Shown in pieces: positions 23,901 to 32,943 of a stretch of DNA of 64,000 bases. Made by a program: the position numbers and the translations under genes. The DNA comes from Bromus sterilis (taxonomy: Eukaryota; Streptophyta; Magnoliopsida; Poales; Poaceae). How positions within the stretch are numbered: position 1 is the first letter of the stretch; every line of letters starts with the position of its first letter. The notes under the pieces were generated by a model, which worked only from the letters and a program-made list of their open reading frames with translations, did no database searches and was not told the origin of the DNA. Where the stretch lies: the NCBI GenBank assembly GCA_950022295.1, contig OX465600.1, positions 25,953,282 through 26,017,281 of the forward strand, written 5' to 3'.

Positions 23901-25205
23901 AAATCGGCGAGTGAACTGCATCCGCGGGGCACCCGATTGCATCCGATAGACAAGCGCACTGTATTAAACACGAAATCGGCGAAGCGAACTGCATCTATGA
24001 GGCGAACGCAATGCAATGTCGACCGGCGAGAACTGCACTAGTTTTTTTTTCATTTATCAACAACGTTTTGCAATTGGCTTCGACGAACGTGGAACGCGGG
24101 CACAAACTAAGAGAACTGCATGATTTGTTTTATTTTTTCTTAAATTTTTTAAATGAACCGCAACCCGTGAAATTTACTGACAAGCGAACTTCGTCATATT
24201 TTCTCACACAAATGAGGACAAGAGAACCACGTTCCATGTAAAAGTGAACTGCCAGATGAGCGTAACCGTGAAATTTGCAATCATGCACTGAAATTTGTCA
24301 ACAAAAGAATAAGAAAATGAACTGCAAGAGCAGCCTTGCCGTCACTGGCGTGTTGCCCTTTTTCTAAGATCAGAATATGAGTACAAGAGGAACAACTGCA
24401 CATACATCAACTGTGAAACAAACAGAACTCCATAGAGATTTTGGACAACAAAATCTGAAGAATACTAAAAAAAATCCTCACACCGAAAGTGACCGAAACC
24501 GAACTGCAAGTGGCCGCCGCCGCTGTGATTGAAGACCTCTGCTCTCGAACTGCAAGTGGCCGCCACCGGCTTGGATCCACTCGATGCGGGCATGGGAGAA
24601 GGCATCCCCGGGCCAGCCACTACTTGGATCAGCAGCGCGCCGGATCCACTCTCGAACGGCGGCGCTGTCGCGACATCCCCGATCTGGCCGTGGTTTTGGC
24701 GCCCGTCGTGGCGGCTCAGATCTGCAGTGATGACCGCGGGGGGGGGGGGGGGGTGGCGGGGTGGGCGACATCCCCAACTCGTGCTCGCCGGGGGTGGGCG
24801 GAGATGACCGCGGCGGCTCGTCACGGGGGAAGTCACCTTCGTCTCCCCATGAGGCCAGCGATGGAAGGTGGGAGGGAGGGAAGGGCTGGTGCTCGGGTGG
24901 TGGGGGGTGGAGCGCCGCTGCTCGGGGGTGGGGTGGGGGGTGCGCCCCGCTGGAGAAGGTGGGGAGGGAGGGGCGTGGCGGTGGAGACGCAGGATAGGTT
25001 CGGGGTCGGGGCGAAGGAGACGGGGAGTGGGAGGGGGAGATGGCTGCATGGGAGAGAAGAAGTGGGGGGGAGTGTTTTTTTATATTTGGTTGCTTCGGTT
25101 CGGTTAGGTTTTACGGGTTTTCTGGCATCAAACAAGGTGTTGGCAGAATAAGCTAAAGTGTTGTTAAAATAAGGTCTTAAGGGATATTGTTAGAATAGAC
25201 CCACC

Positions 25206-25207
<2 letters not shown>
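20953..25207. mobile_element. 4.25-kb DNA element with about 2-kb inverted-repeat arms
   Basis: The ends are AGGGTGGGTCTA and its complement TAGACCCACCCT. The next 45 bp also match in inverted orientation (left arm TTCTAACAACACCCCTTAAG; right arm reads TTCTAACAATATCCCTTAAG), except for a 9-bp duplication GTGGGTCTA on the left. Similarity continues inward almost to the centre at about 23145, so the arms are about 20953-23125 and 23165-25207. Arms have three zones: GC-rich outer part, a part full of TGCAGTTC/GAACTGCA words, and an inner part of short units with ATACACCGTT or GTGTATCAT. No transposase is visible. Flanks GTTCATATA and CTATATATA are not a clean duplication, and a TA microsatellite blurs the right side. 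Superfamily is uncertain; long-arm Mutator-like is my first guess. Confidence 0.75.
21325..21414. repeat. 30-bp direct repeat, three units
   Basis: Units start at 21325, 21355 and 21385 (core GATCCGGCCGCCCCCATGCC). They lie in the GC-rich outer zone of the left arm. They give open frames such as 21343-21573, but these have no match to a known protein that I recognise. Confidence 0.8.

Positions 25208-25251
<44 letters not shown>
25208..25251. repeat. (TA)n microsatellite
   Basis: About 20 TA dinucleotides directly abut the right end of the inverted-repeat element. Confidence 0.95.
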
Positions 25252-25255
<4 letters not shown>

Positions 25256-26020
25256 TAGAAAACATGCTCGTGCGTGGTAACGAGTAAAAACATGACTACA
25301 TTGACTTTTTTTTATCTGAAATGCTATTTTACTTTCGATACAATTTTGATTCCGACTCGTTGTGCTGATGATGTACACCAAGATTTAAAACACGGGAATA
25401 TAAAATATTGCAATTGCAGGAAAATTATGTATAATGTAATATACAAAACTCAGAATAATCGATGTTATCTAGTTCATAGCAAGTGAAAGTAAACATAATA
25501 GCAAAGTATAACCAGCAACCCAAGTCTAATCAAGTCATTCATGTCATAAAAATTGCAAGGGAGAAAGCATGTTATGATTATGTATGTTTTACCTCCCAAA
25601 CGATTGGTGCATATAGAGGGCAGGTGGTTGTGCATGAGCTCACGTTATCATCGTGTGCACTCTCTAAACAATGATGATGTCGGCACATGGAGCAAATCGC
25701 GACACCTTTTAATCGTGGTGGCTCATTCCCGATCAAATGGTTGTTGGGGGGGATAAGGTTAGGGTTAGGCTTGGGGAGAAGGGGAGCTGCACCCTAGGGT
25801 CAGGGTCACCACCGAAAGCTCCAATGATCGCGGTTCCAGCCTTTCGATGAACGCGGTCAAAACTCGTCGTTGTGCTGGTTCCATCACCGCCCATTGGTTA
25901 CAACATCCCCATGACATCACGTGTTGGTCGTAGTTCATCGTTGTGTTTGGTTCCAGCATCGCCTCCCATCGGTCCTAGATACGACTCTTCCTTTTGGCGA
26001 GAGCTATTAAAATTAAGAAG
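25252..26020. other. unassigned intergenic sequence
   Basis: AT-rich at first (it opens GACACTAGAAAACATG), then mixed composition from 25700 with a short AGGGTTAGGC-like stretch at 25760. No gene or classified element is recognised. The ORFs here are short and without known motifs. Confidence 0.4.
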
Positions 26021-26022
26021 TA

Positions 26023-26090
26023 CCCCCTCCGATCCAAATTAATTGACGCGCATTTAGTATAATTTATACTAAAGTTATACTAAAGGTGCT
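26023..26090 (+). mobile_element. Stowaway MITE, left part
   Basis: CCCCCTCCGATCC after a TA dinucleotide is the typical Stowaway end of grasses. The element is cut after 68 bp by the Sirevirus-like insertion and continues at 36430-36453. Total length without the insertion is about 92 bp, with TA on both sides. Confidence 0.85.
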
Positions 26091-27382
26091 TGTTAGATCA
26101 AGTATGTGATCAGAGGGGGAGGGGGTGAATGATCACTTCAAAATTTCGCATGAAACTTTGAGGTGAAGCCTAACACAGCAATCGAAACTATTCAACAGAA
26201 GGGTAAACATTGAAGCAGAACGTGATCGAAGCAGAACATAGTGAATCAAAAGTATCGAATCAATTGCATCGAAGCAGAACTCTGAAGCAATTGGCAAACA
26301 GAATGTAAGTGCGGAAAGTAAAACGAACTCTTGACTCGGCGATGTTTGTTTGACCAGTTCACACTCTGCAAAGTGCTACGTCTGGTTGGAGGGACTTGTG
26401 ATTGAACACAGGAGCTAACCTCTCTCCGTCCATATCTCCACTGCACCAATCTCCTTGAGCTTGGTCAGTTCTTCACTCGTGGTTGATTATTGAGGGAATC
26501 ACCGAAACCTTTGACAAACTGGACTTCGAGGCGACAATAACTCTTCGCTCTCTGAAGAACAACTCTCTAACCGTCTAGGAGAATAGCAGTTCTCCAGGAT
26601 AACAAGGCTAGCAAACTTCTTCCTAAGTCATAATGAATCAACTCAGATCAATAGGACTTATGCTTCGATGTATTGGTATTTGAAATGCTTCGGTGGGGTT
26701 GCTCTCTCTCTCTCTCTCTCCTCAGTAGGGAATCAATGTTGGAGCAGCCCGCCCGCCAATGGGGGCGGGGGTGGCGTATTTATAGGCAGCAATCCCAAGG
26801 TGCGAAATGACTGAAGTAACCCGATGTGACAGCTTGACACCTGTCCCCAACGGTCATATTTTCAATCAAAGCGCAACTTTACTTGCGGTCCAAGTAAAGC
26901 TGACTCACAGACTTGGTTCTGCTTCAGGAGCCGAAAGAACAAAGTCTTCGCTGGTGAAGCATTACCTAGCTCACATGAGATTTCTTCGACTCTGGCTTCT
27001 CACTGGTTTAGATTCGATCTGAGTCTTTTCAACAAAACCTTCGGAGTACATTTGCTAAACCCCTCTTGATAGTACGGTTTTTCCTATGACTCAAAGAAGT
27101 AAAAAGAACTACGCAAAAACAACTAAGTCTTGCGCCATCTTGATCACTTTCTTCGATAGGATGTGCTTCAGGATTCCTTATCCTTTTAGGGGTCGACATC
27201 CGTGATAAGCTTCGCTCCAGAGGATATGCTTCGATAAATGAGTAAATCTTCGTTGAAGCTTTATCACCAACCAATAACTTCAGGAACCTAACCATCTGTT
27301 TCACACTAGAAAACTTGTTAGTTCCTCTACTGTTTTGACCAACAATATCTAAAACTCATGAGGGTATAACTTTGCTCTTACA
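26091..27382 (-). repeat. Sirevirus-like LTR (3' by polarity)
   Basis: It opens TGTTAGATCAAG and ends CTCTTACA. It contains TATAAATA on the minus strand (plus 26777-26784) and a CT microsatellite near 26703-26722. It differs from the other LTR at five positions by my count, which at a customary 1.3e-8 substitutions per site per year gives an age near 0.15 million years. Confidence 0.92.
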
Positions 27383-27396
27383 ATCTCCCCCTTTTT
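27383..27396 (-). other. polypurine tract
   Basis: AAAAAGGGGGAGAT on the minus strand directly abuts the 3' LTR. It primes plus-strand DNA synthesis. Further similar tracts occur near 27486 and 27860. Confidence 0.75.
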
Positions 27397-27916
27397 GGAC
27401 TATTGTTGAAAAAACAGGCATCGATAATAGATTTGGAATTTTGAATTGAGATGAGAGCAAACTCTAAGATATGAAGCTTTTGACTCCCCCTGAATGCAAG
27501 CATCAAAGATTTTTAGTCGAAGTAAATGCTTGTTGAAGAATATCATCAATGGGAAGCCTAACACATATCCTAGCGAATCAATTGCATACAAAGATAATTT
27601 GTCTTGAAGAACATGCAATCATCCAATGACCTGTGAACTTAAGAAAAATAACCACCTGCAAGATAAAATATAGGAGAGCAGCTTGCAAGCACGGGGTTAT
27701 TAACATATACAAGGATAAAACAGTTCACAACCGAAGTAAAAACGTTAAGATACAACCCAATCGAAGTGAATGGAAAGTTTGTCGAATCTTAACACACGCA
27801 AAAACGAATCGAATCAACACCCTAAACCCCGCAGCGAATCTAAACTCAATCGATGCTACTTTCTCCCCCTTTTTGTCATGAATAGGACAAAAGGTTGAGA
27901 GGCAGATCGAGAGCAT

Positions 27917-30900
27917 TTACGCGTTAGCTGCACCCCTGGGACCCTGCGGAATGTCTTCGCCTGACGAAGATTCATCTCCTGAAGTATCGCCTTCGGTCGA
28001 AGCCGGTGACTCTTCCTCGTCGAAGTCCATCGGCGCTTGAAGCAATTCAAGGTCGCTGTCATCGAGGGGATCGTCTTCGTGCTTCGACGTGTGGGAGTCT
28101 TCATCAGAGAATGTATCCGGGCGAATCTGTTCGGCGGAGTTAACAAATAGTACTTCTTCGATTTTCTCCAGCGGTGGGATCTTGGGGTTGGGGCGATCAA
28201 CTGAATCATTTCTGGAAAAGTTTCGCTGCAGATGAGGATATTCTTTGAATATGCGGTCAGCTTGCAGTTTCTTCACAGAGTTAAACTTTCTGAGTCCTTT
28301 CCATGAATGACGCTTCAATACCTTCAAGTATTGGTTGTTGTTCATTGCAATGTTTCCAACGCGATTGATCTCATCAGATAGATGTTGCATCTGACGCTGA
28401 TTGCCTTCGATGAAATTTTCTAGCAACTGAGTATTCCGAATGGCAACCTCGAAGTGATACACTTCCTTCTGGTAACGCTTCGACATATTGCGCTCATTTA
28501 TGTGCTGTCTGACTCCTACATAAGTTGCAAAGGGGTCGTTTGGCCGCCTGAAGATGTTCATTGTATCGCGGACCGGAGGACAGAACAGCTTCGGGTGATG
28601 CTTCGCTGTGAATTCTTCGCTGCGTCCATGGTTGCAAATGGCTTGCAGCCAAGGAGCATATGGCTTCAGTTGGTTTACCAATTCAGCGGCTTGTACCATG
28701 TTTCGAAGAAAACAATCCTCGAAGTCAAACACATGTCCATGGGTGAGCTTCATAAGAGCATGACGAGTTGGATAATGGATATTTGATTCTTCATTCGCTG
28801 TACTGAGAGGCATCAGTGAGTTTGACAGGATATAGAACCATGTCTTGGAATTGAACACCAGATGCTTCGGGCGAATGTTTTCTGGCATGAGATCTCCAGT
28901 GACTTCGGGATCCAGTAAAGATGCGAATTCAGCTTCGGTGGGATCCGGTAACATGTGAACCTTTGCAAGTTTGCCAGTGTGTCTTGGAATGTTCACAATT
29001 TCCATGAATTCTTCGGAGTACATCCTGAAGATTTTCCCTTGAATCATCCATTCAAGAGTCCAAGTGCTAGTATCTTCTGGGGTTCCAGAGACATACAGAG
29101 TAGCATAGAATTGCTTCACTAGCTCGGAGTTGAATGGTGTTTCCATTGCAAATAATCCTGTGAGATTCTGAGCTTCGATAGTTTCAACTATGTTCTGGAA
29201 GCAGGTGGCAGCAGATAAACTGTGCATATCCAAGTATCTGTGTCTAAACAGAACACCTTTCTGGCAGTAAAGCTTCGTGTATAGGATTTGTTGTTCTGCT
29301 GTCCAGAAACGAAGGTCATCAGCTGTTCTTGGTGAATCATATGGACTAGTGCCAAAGAATCTAAGCTTCTTGCGATGAACTTCAATGTCAAATTCAGGAC
29401 CGTGCCTTGAAGAAGTTCCTTCTCCCATGAAAATTGGAAAAGTCTCTCTGGGGTAGAGGGAGTCCAGCTGGGTGTCTTGAGCAGGAATACAATGCCTTCG
29501 GGCATCTGCGATTCGCCTCGGCGGTTGAGTGACGATTGCCAACTCATTGGCTTCGGCCTCTGCTGCGACATCAGCTTCGGCACGTCCAGCTTGCACTTGG
29601 GCTTCTTCTTCTTTTTCTTCTGACTCCTCAGCAGAGTGAGCTGAAGAGTAATCTTTGTCAGGAGTGGCTTGACGGGGTGGAGATGGTTGTGGTGCAAAGT
29701 TATCGTGAGTGGATGGTTGTGGAGCGGGTTGAGGTGGAGGTGGAGTTTGAACACAGGGTGGATTGGCTTCGGGTTGAGGTGGAGGTGGAGCAACTTCGGG
29801 GGCGGATGGCTTCGATGATGGTTTGCCAAGTTTGATTATTTTGCATCGTGGGGGCGATGCCTTTCTTGGTGCTTTCTTGGCTGGGTGGGAGCTGACTTCA
29901 TCAACTTCTTCGGTGTCAGCAAGCAGTCGTCTCTTCCTAGATTGCAGCTTTGGAAGAGGCGAAGCTAATTGCTGGACCATGGCTTCGCGCTTCTTGGAGT
30001 CAAGCGCCAGGACCAAAGCATTATGTGCTTTGCAGCATTCTTCGATAGCGGATTTCAGCTTGCCTTGAAAAATTTGAAGATTCTGCTTGGTTTGCTCATT
30101 TACAACAGCAATTTTCTTCGAAGCAGCAATCGCTTCGCTCTTGAAATCCTCATCAGATTCTTCATCTGCTTTCTTCTGAAATTTCAGGATCTTTGCAGTT
30201 TCAGATCTATCCCTTGAATGCAGATCTCTCAGCTGATTGTACAAAGTTTCGACCATTGCTGAAAGATTAGGTGAGATATATGTATCTCCAATATCCACAG
30301 TGTGAGGATGAATGGCTTCAGCAAGCTTGAAATATGTCTGGCACAGACCCAGACAGTCCCACAGTTCACCTTCCCTAGCATCTGGAAAGTTGTGCTCACT
30401 GTGTTCAGCTTCAGCTTGGGCTTCGGGGACAGGAGCTGCGACTGGCTTCAGGGGAATTTCCTTCGGCGCCATGTCCACAGCGGCTTCCTTTTGAGCGGCC
30501 CTAGCAGATTTTTCTGCTCTCTTCGTGCGAACAATATCAAGCTGAGCTTGGCGTTTGGCTTCAGCTTCAGCAAGTTGTTTGGCTTCGGCGGCTTCCTTAG
30601 CCTCTTGAGCTTTAGCTTCAGCTAGCTTGCGCTTCGCTTCAGCTTGCTGGTTCGCCTCGGCCAGCTCCTTCCTTTGCTTCTCTAGATCAGCTGCTTCTCT
30701 ATCAGCTTTCTCTTTCTCTTTTGCTTCTCTCTCAGCCTTAGCTTTGGCTTGAGCTTCGGCCTGCAGACGTTCAGCTTCAATGCGGTCTTTCTTCCGCAAT
30801 TCAGCTTCTGTCAACTTCTTTGTGCCAACCTGGGAAAAAGTCTGACCAGGCTTAGCCACAGTTGTCTTCGGCTTCGAAGCTTTAACAGGCTCTTGAGCTT

Positions 30901-31858
30901 TGGCTTCAGGCACAGTAGTAGGCTTAGCAACAGGCTTTGCCTTCGGGTCATGCCGTTCCTTGGTCCTCTGCTCGGATGGAACAGGACGGCGGGGAGGCTT
31001 AGACGACAAGGGTGCCTCGACCACCAGGTTCGTCAAGTCAATGTTCCTCTTTGGAGCAGGAGGTTCTGTAGGTTCTTGGAACTTAACACCCTTAGGAGTA
31101 GTCGGCTTCGCTCCAGCCTTCTTCTTCAGAGGCATTCGAATCAGTTTCTTCTTGGGACTAGGGGGAATGGGTGAGTGTTCTGACTCATCATCAGCTTCAT
31201 CAGCTGGATCTTCTTCGATAGAATCTTCGAGCTGAGCAGCTGCTTCAGCTTCGTCATCGGCTTCGTGTTCTGCCTCCTCATCTGAAGCAGGAGGTGGCGA
31301 ATTACTAAGCTTCCGAAGCTTTCGCCTCTTCTTAGGCTTCGATGGTTCAGCATCATCAAGTCCAGCAGCTGCAAGAGCTTTAGCTTTCTTTTGTTCGCGG
31401 ATTCTCTTCTTTTCAGCCAAAATGGCAAGCCTGATTTTCTCATCTGGATAATCATCCGGAGTCTTGAGTGAATTTGGGTGAGGAACAGCCGGAGGCTTTG
31501 GATAGTACTTCATCCGGTTGGCTTCGATGTACTGAGCACACATGACTGTGGTGTATCTGTAAGGAGGACTGAAAGCAAATTGCATTGCCCACTTCCAAGT
31601 TGGGATGCTCTTGAACTTGTACCACCTGACAGCCCAATATCTGCGAATCCTTTGCAATCTCGTCTTCCTATCCTGATCTGTTTCTTCTGGAGGAGTGTTA
31701 TACCCCATCTTAATGCGAATAGCTTCGGGAATGCCTCTGGCATTATTCACTTCCTTCGTTTTACCACCTTTGCCCTTCGGCTTCGGTGGTTCAGGGAAAT
31801 TCTCAAGTCCATCAACTATGGGAGACTCATTTCCTATGGCAGCCTCTTCGTCAGACAT
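27917..31858 (-). CDS. large extra ORF of Sirevirus-like element (env-like position)
   Basis: An intact 1313-codon ORF downstream of pol. I chose the start at 31858 (MSDEEAAIGNE) and not the first in-frame Met at 31942, because the 28 codons before it read through a likely leader intron with acceptor TTCACAG one base before this ATG. Residues about 60-150 are basic and aromatic (RRYWAVRWYKFK, WKWAMQFAFSPPYRY). Residues 170-330 are Lys/Glu/Pro-rich with nuclear-localisation-like KPKKRRKLRKL. About 360-500 is a long Ala/Glu/Lys coiled coil. A Pro/Gln-rich acidic linker follows. About 880-1150 resembles the putative plant transposon protein domain (PF20167; for example TLEWMIQGK and SKTWFYILSNSLMP). 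The tail is Asp/Glu/Ser-rich. No signal peptide or convincing membrane span is seen, so calling it an envelope is not supported. The function is unknown. Confidence 0.8.
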   Translation of the reverse strand: MSDEEAAIGNESPIVDGLENFPEPPKPKGKGGKTKEVNNARGIPEAIRIKMGYNTPPEETDQDRKTRLQRIRRYWAVRWYKFKSIPTWKWAMQFAFSPPYRYTTVMCAQYIEANRMKYYPKPPAVPHPNSLKTPDDYPDEKIRLAILAEKKRIREQKKAKALAAAGLDDAEPSKPKKRRKLRKLSNSPPPASDEEAEHEADDEAEAAAQLEDSIEEDPADEADDESEHSPIPPSPKKKLIRMPLKKKAGAKPTTPKGVKFQEPTEPPAPKRNIDLTNLVVEAPLSSKPPRRPVPSEQRTKERHDPKAKPVAKPTTVPEAKAQEPVKASKPKTTVAKPGQTFSQVGTKKLTEAELRKKDRIEAERLQAEAQAKAKAEREAKEKEKADREAADLEKQRKELAEANQQAEAKRKLAEAKAQEAKEAAEAKQLAEAEAKRQAQLDIVRTKRAEKSARAAQKEAAVDMAPKEIPLKPVAAPVPEAQAEAEHSEHNFPDAREGELWDCLGLCQTYFKLAEAIHPHTVDIGDTYISPNLSAMVETLYNQLRDLHSRDRSETAKILKFQKKADEESDEDFKSEAIAASKKIAVVNEQTKQNLQIFQGKLKSAIEECCKAHNALVLALDSKKREAMVQQLASPLPKLQSRKRRLLADTEEVDEVSSHPAKKAPRKASPPRCKIIKLGKPSSKPSAPEVAPPPPQPEANPPCVQTPPPPQPAPQPSTHDNFAPQPSPPRQATPDKDYSSAHSAEESEEKEEEAQVQAGRAEADVAAEAEANELAIVTQPPRRIADARRHCIPAQDTQLDSLYPRETFPIFMGEGTSSRHGPEFDIEVHRKKLRFFGTSPYDSPRTADDLRFWTAEQQILYTKLYCQKGVLFRHRYLDMHSLSAATCFQNIVETIEAQNLTGLFAMETPFNSELVKQFYATLYVSGTPEDTSTWTLEWMIQGKIFRMYSEEFMEIVNIPRHTGKLAKVHMLPDPTEAEFASLLDPEVTGDLMPENIRPKHLVFNSKTWFYILSNSLMPLSTANEESNIHYPTRHALMKLTHGHVFDFEDCFLRNMVQAAELVNQLKPYAPWLQAICNHGRSEEFTAKHHPKLFCPPVRDTMNIFRRPNDPFATYVGVRQHINERNMSKRYQKEVYHFEVAIRNTQLLENFIEGNQRQMQHLSDEINRVGNIAMNNNQYLKVLKRHSWKGLRKFNSVKKLQADRIFKEYPHLQRNFSRNDSVDRPNPKIPPLEKIEEVLFVNSAEQIRPDTFSDEDSHTSKHEDDPLDDSDLELLQAPMDFDEEESPASTEGDTSGDESSSGEDIPQGPRGAANA

Positions 31859-31859
31859 C

Positions 31860-32071
31860 CTGTGAATAGAGTCGTAGACAAGAGGGAACCAAGGAGAGGG
31901 AATGAATAAGCACAGGCAAAAGTTTCGACCAAAACAAATCAATTTTGATAGGAACCCAGATCAATCTCAGATTGGATGCAACGTCTCTGTATGATTTTTG
32001 GCTAGAACTAGTTCGAAAACAAGACCTAACCTAAGCCAAAACAGAGAATGAATCGAATCTTGTCCACTGAC
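31860..32071 (-). other. candidate leader intron of the extra ORF
   Basis: On the minus strand a donor CTTCTCAG/GTCAGTGG lies at 32071 and an acceptor TCTATTCACAG ends at 31860, just before the chosen ATG. The 212-bp interval is T-rich, as plant introns are. The leader upstream carries CTAGGGTTT and TTAGGGTTTT stretches common in plant 5' untranslated regions. Splicing is inferred and not shown. Confidence 0.5.
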
Positions 32072-32442
32072 CTGAGAAGATGGGATAGCTTCGATGCTAA
32101 GAACAGCTTTCCCAAGTTGTAAAGATCAGCACGGATCAAACAGCCCTAAAACAGAAATCAAAACCCTAACAAACTCAGATCCAAACCCTAGATGAAGAAC
32201 ACGGAGAGCAAGATTGGATCCGAGAGGCAATGCGTACCCTAACTTGGTGACGCACGGCGGCTACGGCGACGGAGGGCGGAGAAGTGCTCTGCGTCGACGG
32301 GGAAGGTCCACGGCGGCGACGTTCCGGCAGTGAAGCGGTGACGGCGACGACGAGGACGAGGAGCTCTGCGGATGCTCGAGGAGGAAGACGGAGGAGTCGG
32401 GGTGAATGAATGCGTGGGAACGGTTTCGATGGGGGGATCGCC

Positions 32443-32450
32443 TTAAATAG
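32443..32450 (-). promoter_or_regulatory. TATA-like box upstream of the extra ORF
   Basis: CTATTTAA on the minus strand, followed 30-200 bp downstream by a C/T-rich GC-rich leader (about 32415-32230) like that of grass host genes. It lies inside the retrotransposon, about 500 bp after the pol stop codon. Confidence 0.45.
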
Positions 32451-32943
32451 GCACGATCTGAAGCGGTTACCAGATCACATCGAACGGTTCACAGCAACTG
32501 ACTCTTCCGATTCAACGGCTCAGATGTGGTGGCGTATCGCGAGCGAAACTCAACGACCCGGAGAAGACGGGGACTCTACGGCCGAAGAATAAGTCTTGAC
32601 CGAGAGCAAAAACTTCGATAAAGTTGGAAGCAATTGATTCGGAACTCAATGACGTTCGAAGCAATATGCTTTCCGTTTCAATTGTGCTTAACATTCAAGA
32701 TCGAAAAGATTGGAAGCGAAACAGAATGGAGGGGTAGGGTCCGAAACTTATCACTTCGAAGAACAACAACGAAGCTAAAAGTGATAAGCATAGAGGACAA
32801 AAGAAACGATTAAATAAAGCAATCTAAACACAGAACAAAAAGCAAATGGCAAACGAAGCTAAACTTGGGCGAAGAAAAACTCAAGCGAAACTAAACTAAA
32901 ATAACGCAACGAAGGTGAATATATACAGTGAATAGTTTCGATC
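32451..32943 (-). other. spacer between pol and internal promoter
   Basis: About 490 bp with no ORF of note. It contains an inverted AAGTGATAAG/CTTATCACTT pair near 32740-32790 and several CTTCG words. It may contain upstream promoter elements, but none can be named. Confidence 0.45.

Noticed and set aside
24465..25151. 194- and 220-aa overlapping ORFs on opposite strands
   Set aside because: GC-rich shadows of each other in the right arm; no recognisable protein and a long G run at 24739.
25208..25251. TA run as part of a target duplication for the inverted-repeat element
   Set aside because: Microsatellite expansion makes any match with the left flank uninformative.
27917..31858. Calling the 1313-codon ORF a retroviral envelope
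   Set aside because: Position fits the env-like ORF of Sireviruses, but no signal peptide or membrane span is visible.
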